DNA of 8,249 nucleotides from Armatimonadota bacterium (GCA_029777735.1 JAKORR010000653.1:1-8249); one strand, 5' to 3'. Positions 1 through 6,517 are shown, counted from the stretch's first letter. The notes: a model not told the origin generated them from the letters alone. A program made the numbers and translations.

Positions 1-2
1 AC

Positions 3-68
3 CGTGAAGAGGCCGGTGCCATTATGCCGGCCGTGCGCGTGCGCGACGTTCTCGTCAGTGCCGAGTAA
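3..68 (+). CDS. C-terminal end of an unidentified protein, cut by the left edge
   Basis: An open frame enters from the left edge and ends at TAA (66-68). It encodes about 21 residues ending in VRVRDVLVSAE. The frame looks coding: codons mostly begin with G or C and end in G or C. The stop lies about 100 nt from the stop of the convergent reductase gene on the other strand, a normal arrangement for two gene ends. The piece is too short to assign a family. A competing open frame (1-129) gives a low-complexity Ser/Cys/Pro-rich product and is less likely. Read in frame beginning at base 3; the start lies outside the window. Confidence 0.4.
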   Translation, partial: REEAGAIMPAVRVRDVLVSAE

Positions 69-170
69 GGGGACATCGTCCAAGCAGAGTTACCAGGGGT
101 CCCTCCGTCACGGCGACTTCATGCCCTAAGAGGCAGCTTGCGCACTGCCCAGCCGCGCCCAAGCTTCATC

Positions 171-1262
171 TCATGCGCTTAGGGCTTGGTGCGCCTCAGC
201 GTGCCGCTCGCGGATCGGGATTCGGTACGGACATTTCTGCTCGCACAGCCCACAGTCCAAGCACTCGTCCGCCCGGTGCTCCATCCTCGCATATTGCTCC
301 CGCGCATACTCCGCTAGGTCGTAGGCCTGCAAGTACTGCATCAGCCGGAAGATATCTGCGTTGCGTATCCCCACGGGGCACACGTCGTGGCAATAGCCGC
401 AGCGTCTGCAGGGCTGGTCGCCAATCCTGGCAGCAAGCTCCCCAATGGCCTGTTCCTCCTCGGGCGTCAGCGGCTCGACGATCTCCCCGGCCACGACGCT
501 CAGGTTCTCCTCGACCTCGTCCAGGCTGTCCATACCCGGGCAGGCCAGCGTCACGTTGGGGTTCGATAGCACGAAGCGCAGAGCCAGGGTCGACAGACGC
601 TTCTCAGGGGGCAGCATTTGCGCCAGGCTGTGGTCAGTTGCCAAAATCCCTCCCGCCACAGGCTTCATGATCACTGTCGCCACGCCCAGCTTAGTGCACA
701 ATGGCAGAAGCTCGGGCTCGTTGGCGCGGTTGATGGGGCTGTAGGGCACGAGTGCCAGCACGAACTCTCCCGTCTTCACCGCCTCAATGGCGGGCTGAGG
801 CTCGTGAGCCGTCACACCCAGGAACCGTATCTTTCCCTGCTCTTGGGCGCGCTTCATCACGTCCAAGACCCCGCCGTCTCTGTAGGCCCACTCGCTGTTG
901 CGGTCGATGTAGTGAATCTGGTAGCAGTCGATATAGTCCAGATCTAGGCGTTCGAGGCTGGCGTCGATGTCGGCGGCAAACTGCGCGGGCGGGTCGTCCA
1001 CGTTCTTGATGTAGGTCTTCGTCGCCACGAACACCCGCTCGCGGTATCCGCCCTTGAGCGCCTTGCCGATGCGTACTTCCGAGTCACCATAGGAAAGCGC
1101 GGTGTCGATGTAGTTGATGCCGCGGTCAAAGGCAGCCCTAAGCAGCCCGAGGGCCTCCGACTCGCTCAGCGTGCCCATAGGGCTGCCCTGGAAAAGAGGA
1201 ATACCGCCAAACCCCAGGCGGCAAACAGTGAAGCCTGTGCGTCCAAGGGAGACATGCTGCAT
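171..1262 (-). CDS. Aldo/keto reductase with C-terminal ferredoxin-like [4Fe-4S] domain (COG1453 type)
   Basis: Predicted NAD(P)H-linked oxidoreductase of 363 aa. Residues 1 to about 270 form the aldo/keto reductase barrel, beginning with the typical SLGRTG...CRLGFGG start. The family's catalytic tetrad is visible as Asp53, Tyr58, Lys82 and His117. The C-terminal part holds two Cys clusters, C285-x2-C288-x2-C291-x3-CP and C334-x2-C337-x2-C340-x3-CP. These are the ferredoxin pattern for two [4Fe-4S] clusters and are typical of COG1453 members, so electron transfer between nicotinamide and an iron-sulfur partner is likely. No signal peptide is seen, so it should be cytoplasmic. The ATG start is set by GGAGGT at 1271-1276 with an 8-nt spacer. 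It begins 29 nt after the stop of the PIMT-like gene and is probably the last gene of that operon. The substrate cannot be predicted. Confidence 0.93.
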   Translation of the reverse strand: MQHVSLGRTGFTVCRLGFGGIPLFQGSPMGTLSESEALGLLRAAFDRGINYIDTALSYGDSEVRIGKALKGGYRERVFVATKTYIKNVDDPPAQFAADIDASLERLDLDYIDCYQIHYIDRNSEWAYRDGGVLDVMKRAQEQGKIRFLGVTAHEPQPAIEAVKTGEFVLALVPYSPINRANEPELLPLCTKLGVATVIMKPVAGGILATDHSLAQMLPPEKRLSTLALRFVLSNPNVTLACPGMDSLDEVEENLSVVAGEIVEPLTPEEEQAIGELAARIGDQPCRRCGYCHDVCPVGIRNADIFRLMQYLQAYDLAEYAREQYARMEHRADECLDCGLCEQKCPYRIPIRERHAEAHQALSA

Positions 1263-1291
1263 GAAATCGAACCTCCAAGTGCGCGGTTGAG

Positions 1292-2011
1292 TTATTGTGC
1301 AGACTCAGTCGCCGCTTGACTGAAAGCCTGGCTGAGTTGGGCAATCTGTAGGGTTTCCACGAGGGACAGAGTTCCCTTCTGGTTCCTGAGCACCTCGATT
1401 CTGTCTCGACCCGCGGATGGGAGCAGCACCATCCTGCCCTGATTGCGGAGTTGGTCGGCCATGGTCTCGGGAACTTCCCTAGAGGACCAGCATCCAAAGA
1501 CAACGTTGTATGGTCCATACTTCGCCATGCCTGCCGGGTCACCCAAGTCTACCTTGACGCCGGCGAGGTCCAGCTTTTGCATGGCGCTCTCAAGTTCCTG
1601 CTTGAGGTTCGGCGACCCGACAAGGCAGAGCACCCTCGCCCCCATCCTTGCGCATAGCGCAGCCCGATAGCCAATGCCCGGCTCGAGGTCCAGTACGTAC
1701 TGACCTGGGCCAACTCGCGCAGCCTGCACCATAGCCACCTGTACCACCGGCGACGGCTCGAAACTCGTAGCGCCCAAGGTCAGGGGGGTATCCGTGTAGG
1801 CGCGATCGGCCAGGTCCTGAGGGAGCAGTGCGTGCCGGGGCACAGCCTGGACCGCCTGTGTCAGCCTACTGTCCACGAGAAGACCCGCCCGCTGGAGCTG
1901 AGCTGCGAACTGCAGCCGCTGCTTCTCCTCAGTAGATAGGGTTTTGCTTCCACAGCCGCCCAGGCACATCAGCACGAGCGGCACGAGGCTCAAAGCCCTC
2001 AGTACCCCCAC
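1292..2011 (-). CDS. Diverged PIMT-like protein, predicted lipoprotein, probably catalytically inactive
   Basis: A 239-aa paralogue of the upstream PIMT homologue; the two align almost end to end. Shared landmarks include AVPRH, DRAY-DTPL, the Rossmann strand region VLDLEPGIGYRAAL against ILEVGTGSGYQAAV, and QLRNQGRMVLLP against QLKEGGRMVIPV. Residues that define the enzyme are lost: the TISAP substrate-site motif reads TSFEPSP, the SAM-binding GTGSG reads EPGIG, and GDGYRGW reads GDPAGM. The C-terminal VPMTGE segment is missing. It is therefore probably not an active methyltransferase. The N-terminus is MGVLRALSLVPLVLMCLGGC, a lipoprotein signal with Cys20 as the likely lipidated residue. 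I chose the GTG at 2011 because GAGAGGG lies 8 nt upstream (2020-2026) and the signal peptide is then of normal length. The frame stays open to a GTG at 2089, which would add 26 residues. Function unknown. Confidence 0.85.
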   Translation of the reverse strand: MGVLRALSLVPLVLMCLGGCGSKTLSTEEKQRLQFAAQLQRAGLLVDSRLTQAVQAVPRHALLPQDLADRAYTDTPLTLGATSFEPSPVVQVAMVQAARVGPGQYVLDLEPGIGYRAALCARMGARVLCLVGSPNLKQELESAMQKLDLAGVKVDLGDPAGMAKYGPYNVVFGCWSSREVPETMADQLRNQGRMVLLPSAGRDRIEVLRNQKGTLSLVETLQIAQLSQAFSQAATESAQ

Positions 2012-2089
2012 ATGCCTTGCCCTCTCAGTCACCGTGCAAGCCCAGCCCTGTCGGCTGGACAACCTGCTGACAGCGCGCACGGCCACCAC

Positions 2090-2836
2090 CTACTTGCGCT
2101 CTGCCTCCCCGGTCATCGGCACGAAGAGCACCGGGAGCACGGCGCGCTTGACGATCTTACCTTCTTCCTTGACGAGCAGATAAAGCTCCTGCACACCGGT
2201 CTCACCGACGGGTATCACCATGCGTCCGCCTTCCTTGAGCTGTTCGATAAGCGGAGCAGGTATGTTGGTGGGAGCACAGGTGACAATTACACCGTCAAAG
2301 GGCGCGTAGTCGGGCCAACCCCGGTAGCCATCTCCGGCCTTCACCGAAACGTTCTCGAAGTGCAGTTCGCTTAGCCGCTTCTTCGCTATCTCGGCCAACT
2401 CCGTGACTATCTCGATAGTGTAGACGTGTTTGACCAGCTTGGCCAGCACCGCCGCCTGGTAGCCCGAGCCCGTGCCCACTTCCAGTATCACCTGCTCTGG
2501 CTTGGGCTGCAGTAGTTCAGTCATGATCGCGACGATCGACGGCGCCGAGATAGTCTGGCCGTGGCCAATGGGCAGGGGGGTGTCGAGGTAAGCCCTATCA
2601 CGCTCGCTGGGAGGTACGAAGAGGTGCCGAGGGACAGCGCGCATCGCCGCGATGACGCGTTCCTCTCGCAGCCAGCCCTCGCTGATGAAACGATCGACCA
2701 TCTGATTGCGAAGGCGGGCGTAGTAGGCCTCATCCTGCTCTTCGCTCTCCGCTGCGCGACCAGTGCCGAGAAGGCTGCAACTGACCACTGCTACCAGGAC
2801 CAGCGCCGGCGCGCTCAACAGCATCGCCCAACGCAT
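2090..2836 (-). CDS. pcm: Protein-L-isoaspartate O-methyltransferase homologue with N-terminal export signal
   Basis: PIMT uses S-adenosylmethionine to methylate L-isoaspartyl residues in damaged proteins and so starts their repair. The 248-aa product has the family blocks in order: AVPRHLFVP (about residue 67), AYLDTPLPIGHGQTISAP (83-99), SAM motif I EVGTGSGYQAA (119-129), the GDG-x-GW loop (168-174), APFDGVIVT (178-186), EGGRMVIPVG (203-212) and FVPMTGEA at the C-terminus. Unusually, it starts with a hydrophobic signal (residues 1-24) containing VVSC, a possible lipobox with Cys20, and also an AA site that signal peptidase I could cut. Most bacterial Pcm proteins are cytoplasmic. The ATG at 2836 is preferred over an in-frame GTG at 2854 because AGGAGG lies inside that extension, 8 nt before the ATG. 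It is the first gene of the probable operon; the paralogue's preferred start lies 78 nt past its stop. Confidence 0.9.
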   Translation of the reverse strand: MRWAMLLSAPALVLVAVVSCSLLGTGRAAESEEQDEAYYARLRNQMVDRFISEGWLREERVIAAMRAVPRHLFVPPSERDRAYLDTPLPIGHGQTISAPSIVAIMTELLQPKPEQVILEVGTGSGYQAAVLAKLVKHVYTIEIVTELAEIAKKRLSELHFENVSVKAGDGYRGWPDYAPFDGVIVTCAPTNIPAPLIEQLKEGGRMVIPVGETGVQELYLLVKEEGKIVKRAVLPVLFVPMTGEAERK

Positions 2837-2844
2837 GGCCAAAA

Positions 2845-2850
2845 TCCTCC
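2845..2850 (-). promoter_or_regulatory. Ribosome binding site fixing the PIMT start
   Basis: AGGAGG on the minus strand with an 8-nt spacer to the ATG at 2836. The frame is open six codons further to a GTG at 2854, but this site would lie inside that extension. The ATG is therefore the likely start, giving a 248-residue product instead of 254. Confidence 0.75.
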
Positions 2851-2871
2851 TCACTCATCGTATCTGCCTCT

Positions 2872-2877
2872 ATTCTA
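2872..2877 (-). promoter_or_regulatory. Possible -10 element (TAGAAT) for the PIMT/reductase operon
   Basis: TAGAAT on the minus strand lies about 36 nt upstream of the PIMT start codon and is preceded by GTG. One base differs from TATAAT. The hexamer 17 bp upstream (GTGCCC) is a poor -35 match. The surrounding AAGGTGTAGAA (2873-2883) recurs exactly in the leader of the other minus-strand unit at 6477-6487, which adds some support. No experimental evidence is available from sequence alone. Confidence 0.35.
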
Positions 2878-2883
2878 CACCTT

Positions 2884-3247
2884 CCGGCGCCAGAGGGCAC
2901 GGGGGGAACAGCCAAGATCCTTCCAGGCCCGGTGGACATCGCAAGGCGGCAGAGAGTGGCCGTAGGCTCATCGCGCTGGGGCCAGCCCCCGACAAACCAC
3001 CTCCCCGGCTACGGGCCGAAGATCCTGTAGCCCCCTGCGTAGATCAATTGATCGCTGCGGGCCGGCAAAACCCCCGCTGGCCAGGACCGGTACCTGCACG
3101 CCAACCTCGAAGGCCCTCAACCCCTTCCTCTCGGGTCCGGACATGCTGAAACCTGGCGACAGGAATACTACCGTGGACGAGCTGCAGGGCACAACGTCTC
3201 TGCCTACGCAGTCCCCACGCCAAGGCCTCGCGCGCGACGGAGGAGCC
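2884..3247. other. Intergenic stretch without a convincing gene
   Basis: About 360 nt between the membrane TPR protein gene and the leader of the PIMT operon. Open frames exist on both strands, for example minus-strand codons 2968-3255, which run into the end of the TPR gene. None has a good ribosome binding site, a recognisable motif or low-complexity-free sequence. Small palindromes are present: TCGCGCGCGA at 3228-3237, just past the TPR gene stop, and CTGGCCAG near 3077-3084. Neither is followed by a T-run, so no intrinsic terminator can be called. It may hold the 3' end of one transcript and the promoter of the next. Confidence 0.5.
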
Positions 3248-4024
3248 TCATCCACGGCGCAGCCGGCGCGACGTCACAAACCACCGCCCATACAGGAACA
3301 CAAGCATCACGATCGGGAGCAGAGCCAGCAGCAGCGGCAGACTCACACTGGCGAGCCGTATTGCGGACCATGACAGGGCTCCCACCACCAGCAGGCCAAT
3401 CACCACAGTCCCTAGGGCCGACCCTCGGCTAAGCAGCTCCGCGATCCCCCCACCGCCCAGGTAGTGCTGACATAGTGGACACTCCCGCACGTCCCTTGAC
3501 ACTTCGCTGAGGCACTGAGGACAGATTCTGAGCCGTTGCTCCTCCCGCCGTAGCTCTTCCCGGGCGTAGTCCAGGTGCCAGCGCACCTCGGGATCCGGCT
3601 GCAGCGCTAGACTTTGTTCATAAAACTGAATCGCTTCGGCCCACATCCGTCGCTCGAAGAAGAAGTCCCCAAGGCATTTGTAGGGATAGGCCCACTTCGG
3701 TCTCTCGGCGATCATGCGCTGGTAGTGGTGCAAGTCTTGCATCTTGATCGCGAGCAGTGCCCGTTCGTTTGCCAGGCTTCGCAACAGCCCGTGAGTGGCG
3801 GCGAAGGCCACTATGATCAGTGCCATTGCGGGGCCTAGAGGGTCGCCGGCGTGCGTCAACATGATGCCGTTGACGCCCATGAGTAGCACCACGAAGACCA
3901 CTGCTTCGAGCAGGCTTATCTCACGGTCCATCGCCGCCCAGATAAGCTGGATGACGATCAGGCCGTCAACCAGGAAAACCAGGACGTACGCCACCTGAAA
4001 GCCTATATGTCCTTGCCTCCCCAA
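3248..4024 (-). CDS. Membrane protein with TPR and zinc-ribbon segments, function unknown
   Basis: A 258-aa protein read from a TTG start. Hydrophobic segments at about residues 9-30, 38-56 and 63-82 are followed by a soluble part. This holds one or two TPR-like helical repeats (about 96-145, including YKCLGDFFFERRMWAEAIQF and YEQSLALQP) and a charged helix. A zinc-ribbon-like Cys set follows, CPQC (168-171) and CPLC (182-185). Two more membrane segments lie at about 204-224 and 228-248, before a basic tail. The soluble part is probably cytoplasmic, with the TPR as a protein-docking surface and the Cys set binding zinc; this is inference. It starts 24 nt after the stop of the exported TIM-barrel gene, so the two are likely cotranscribed. 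The start is uncertain. TTG has only AGGA directly before it, while a strong GGGGAGG lies just inside the frame, 20 nt before a GTG at 3994. I do not recognise a named family. Confidence 0.8.
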   Translation of the reverse strand: MGRQGHIGFQVAYVLVFLVDGLIVIQLIWAAMDREISLLEAVVFVVLLMGVNGIMLTHAGDPLGPAMALIIVAFAATHGLLRSLANERALLAIKMQDLHHYQRMIAERPKWAYPYKCLGDFFFERRMWAEAIQFYEQSLALQPDPEVRWHLDYAREELRREEQRLRICPQCLSEVSRDVRECPLCQHYLGGGGIAELLSRGSALGTVVIGLLVVGALSWSAIRLASVSLPLLLALLPIVMLVFLYGRWFVTSRRLRRG

Positions 4025-4048
4025 TCCTGGCTTCGCGAGCCACGGGTC

Positions 4049-6394
4049 TCAGCGCCGAGTTTGAAGCTCAGCCGCTACCACCTCAGTCCCCGCGAGCCGC
4101 AGCTCCAGCCTGCCCCCTCTGACCTGCCACACACGGTCGTCCAGCACACTGCGTGCTACGTTCCCTTCGCCTGGCAACTCCAGGGAAAGCGTGGCTGTCT
4201 CGGCACCGCTGTTGGTCGCAAGTAGCAAAACCCGCTTGCCTCGGAAGAGAGCGGCGTGAAGCTCGTCGCTATTCCCGCTGTTCACCCCAAGCCCTGCCAG
4301 CAACTCGGCCGGGGCGGCTGCTATCTCCTTCCCTAACTCCCCTAAAAACCTGTTGATGCGTGGCAGTTCGGCCATGAGTGCAGGTTCATGGACTAGCCCA
4401 CACTTGCCGTCGTCCCAGGGGTAGTACACAACACCCTTGGCGCCGTAAATGAGGCCTTGAAAGACCATGCACCACTCTTCCGGGCCAGTGGGTGCACGAC
4501 CCTTACTCGGGTCGCCGCTGTAGGCCGCGATATTGTGGAGCTGAGGTATCAGCCAAAAGGCCTGCTGTCCGCCCAACACCTCGCGCGCACGAGCCGACCA
4601 GCTGGCCACGGTTCGCAGCGGCGCGTGCGGCACTGGGTAGGGATCGATCGCCAGCACGTCCGTGGTCGCAGCAAAGCGCCCGAAGGCCCCAGGGTCACAC
4701 ATCACCAAGTACACGGGATGATGCGGATCTTCGTCGCGGCAGATACGGTAGGCGTCCAGACACCACTCATATTGCTGTGGCCCCGGCTCGTCCACTGGGT
4801 ACCAGGCCAGAAGCGCAGGATGATTACGGCAGGCCCGCACGACCTCGCGGAAGGGCTCGGGTCTATACTCGCCACGAAGGAAGCCGGACATCTCCAAGAT
4901 GACCTTCAGCCCGTGGGCGGCTGCGGTGTCGAGGGCCTGTCGAGCGCCCTCGACGGTGTTACCCCAGGCCTGGATGCAGTTGAACCCCATCTCGCGCGCT
5001 TGGTCATAAAACTCCGGGGCAATATGGTACACCCCGATCGGGAAAAAGGGCTGCCCGTCCACATAGGTCTCCAGATTGTCGCCAAGCGCCACCTGAGGCT
5101 TTGTTGGCGCCACAACCTCCAGCCCCCACGTCCGTGACCACAGACGACGGCCGTCCTTCTCCAGCACGAAGCGTAGGTCTATGCCTCCCGGCTGCAGGTC
5201 GCGCAGCGGAGCTGATAACTCGTGCTCAACTCCCCTCTCCGCTGGCACCGGGCCCTCCTGCTGCCCGATCACCTTCGCACCTTGAGTGGCCACCAACCTC
5301 ACCCTCGCACCCTTCAGGTCCTCGCCGTAGGGATGGGATGTGAAGCGCAGACGAATCTGTGACGCACCCGTGCTCAGATAGATCGCCTGGCGGTAGGCTG
5401 GCGCCAGAAGACGAACTTCGATCAGCTCGGGCACAGTCACCTCGACGGCAGTAGTGGCGTAGATAGCCTCCCCTGAGGGGCTCTCGAACTCGATCCAGCT
5501 CAGATGTTTGCCGCGCTGATTCAGCTCAAGTTGCAGTTGCGCGGAGAAACCGTCCCTCGCGTTGCCGGTAACCTCGCCCACCGCACGCGCCCTTTTGCCA
5601 TCCGGCTGCAGGACGCACCAGGCCACGCCCGTCACCCCCTGCTGATCCAGCGTCCGGAAGGTCACGCGGGCCTCGCACAGGCCAGGATGCACCTCGTCCA
5701 CACCCCGCGACGATACCAACTCGATGCCCGCACGCCTACTTCTCACGTACTCCCACAGGTTGTTAAGCTGTGGCTCTGACAGCGGCCAAAACCCCGACAG
5801 CCACATGAAACCCCGGCCAAACTCCGCCAGCGCCAACAGATCCGAACCCTCTGGACAGCGAGCCAGCACGCGCCACTTTGGTCCGCATTTCATGTGCGAC
5901 CAGGAGCATCTAGGCTGCCAAGGCTGTGGGAAGTTGAGCAGCGGGTGGGCAGGCTCAAGGACTTGCGCCTCCTGCCCAGCGTGCTCGCATTTGGCGATCT
6001 CTACCGCGTAGCCCTCCCCAAAGTCCCGCAGCCAGTCCACGTGGACGGCGTAGTTGACGTCAGTGAAGACGAAGGCCCCGCCGCGTTGCATAAACTGCAT
6101 CATTTGCTCTCGCCATCTCGAGAAATCTTGGACCTTGGAGTAGTTATACAAGGCGCTGCCGAGTACTAGGTCGTACTGGTCCAGCTTGGCGGCCAGCTCA
6201 CCGAACTGCGTATTCTCGTACTTGTCCATTGCCCACCCGAGGGCCTTCAGGCGCGCGTCGTAATCGTCACGATGGCGGAAGTCACCGTAGTCCGAATAGA
6301 GCAGCGCGACGCGTGGCCTCGGTGCCTGCGGCGCCTGAGCCATGCATGAAACCGTAGAGAGAAGCACGAGGACCACCCTGCCCGAGAATCTCAT
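4049..6394 (-). CDS. Secreted multidomain TIM-barrel protein, glycoside-hydrolase-like
   Basis: A 781-aa exported protein. A signal peptide occupies residues 1 to about 21 (hydrophobic VVLVLLSTVSCM, cleavage after AQA). Residues about 27-225 form an alpha/beta domain resembling ThuA/glutamine-amidotransferase-like folds (RVALLYSDYGDF, YDLVLGSALY, RGGAFVFTDVNY, AHPLLNF). About 225-430 looks like one or two beta-sandwich modules. A TIM barrel follows at about 440-690, with FPIGVYHIAP, GFNCIQAWG, HGLKVILEM, LLAWYPVDEPG, DVLAIDPYPV and GAKGVVYYPWDD, and a small beta domain ends the protein. The layout resembles clan GH-A hydrolases; Glu536 in VDEPG is the candidate acid/base. The expected second Glu is not evident: the beta-7 position reads WLIPQLHN. 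Activity and substrate are therefore open. AGGAGG at 6405-6410 favours the ATG at 6394 over the TTG at 6400. It is the first gene of a unit with the membrane TPR gene and is divergent from the GH172 gene. Confidence 0.87.
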   Translation of the reverse strand: MRFSGRVVLVLLSTVSCMAQAPQAPRPRVALLYSDYGDFRHRDDYDARLKALGWAMDKYENTQFGELAAKLDQYDLVLGSALYNYSKVQDFSRWREQMMQFMQRGGAFVFTDVNYAVHVDWLRDFGEGYAVEIAKCEHAGQEAQVLEPAHPLLNFPQPWQPRCSWSHMKCGPKWRVLARCPEGSDLLALAEFGRGFMWLSGFWPLSEPQLNNLWEYVRSRRAGIELVSSRGVDEVHPGLCEARVTFRTLDQQGVTGVAWCVLQPDGKRARAVGEVTGNARDGFSAQLQLELNQRGKHLSWIEFESPSGEAIYATTAVEVTVPELIEVRLLAPAYRQAIYLSTGASQIRLRFTSHPYGEDLKGARVRLVATQGAKVIGQQEGPVPAERGVEHELSAPLRDLQPGGIDLRFVLEKDGRRLWSRTWGLEVVAPTKPQVALGDNLETYVDGQPFFPIGVYHIAPEFYDQAREMGFNCIQAWGNTVEGARQALDTAAAHGLKVILEMSGFLRGEYRPEPFREVVRACRNHPALLAWYPVDEPGPQQYEWCLDAYRICRDEDPHHPVYLVMCDPGAFGRFAATTDVLAIDPYPVPHAPLRTVASWSARAREVLGGQQAFWLIPQLHNIAAYSGDPSKGRAPTGPEEWCMVFQGLIYGAKGVVYYPWDDGKCGLVHEPALMAELPRINRFLGELGKEIAAAPAELLAGLGVNSGNSDELHAALFRGKRVLLLATNSGAETATLSLELPGEGNVARSVLDDRVWQVRGGRLELRLAGTEVVAAELQTRR

Positions 6395-6404
6395 TGGCAA
6401 CTAT

Positions 6405-6410
6405 CCTCCT
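6405..6410 (-). promoter_or_regulatory. Ribosome binding site for the TIM-barrel protein
   Basis: AGGAGG on the minus strand, 10 nt from the ATG at 6394 but only 4 nt from the in-frame TTG at 6400. The spacing and codon preference favour the ATG, removing two residues from the longest reading frame. Confidence 0.65.
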
Positions 6411-6490
6411 TCCGCTGGAGTGACCGGGTCGGGGGCCACAGCAGCCGTGGCTTTTCCATCATCCCGCCTCATCCACTTCTACACCTTTAC

Positions 6491-6496
6491 ATTATA
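6491..6496 (-). promoter_or_regulatory. Probable -10 element TATAAT for the TIM-barrel/TPR unit
   Basis: A perfect TATAAT on the minus strand, about 96 nt upstream of the ATG at 6394, in one of the few AT-rich patches of the intergenic region. No good TTGACA-like box lies 16-18 bp upstream (GAGCCA at 6514-6519). The promoter may therefore rely on an activator. One half of an 8-bp inverted repeat (6518-6525) overlaps the -35 position. Confidence 0.5.
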
Positions 6497-6517
6497 CCTT
6501 GCCCTCGCCGCCGTGGC

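Noticed and set aside
1..129. Alternative open frame at the left edge ending in TAA at 127-129
   Set aside because: Its product is Ser/Cys/Pro-rich, and its codon pattern is less gene-like than that of the frame ending at 68.
69..170. Possible terminator between the convergent gene ends
   Set aside because: Only 4-bp stems such as GGAC-ATC-GTCC are present, and no T-run follows on either strand.
173..670. 165-codon plus-strand frame opposite the reductase
   Set aside because: It is the antisense of the Cys-cluster and barrel region; the product is Arg/Ser/Pro-rich and fits a shadow frame.
2763..3149. 128-codon plus-strand frame covering the PIMT start and the gap
   Set aside because: It overlaps the signal-peptide coding region and leader of the PIMT gene, and the product is Arg/Pro-rich without motifs.
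3060..3240. Palindromes CTGGCCAG and TCGCGCGCGA as terminators of the TPR transcript
   Set aside because: Neither is followed by a run of T on the minus strand, and such GC palindromes are expected in this base composition.
2968..3255. 95-codon minus-strand frame in the gap after the TPR gene
   Set aside because: It would begin inside the end of the TPR gene, has no convincing ribosome binding site, and shows no recognisable motif or domain.
4457..5137. 226-codon plus-strand open frame opposite the TIM-barrel gene
   Set aside because: It lies entirely within a well-supported gene on the other strand. Its product shows no motif and has His/Arg/Gly-rich shadow composition, and long antisense frames are common in GC-rich coding DNA.
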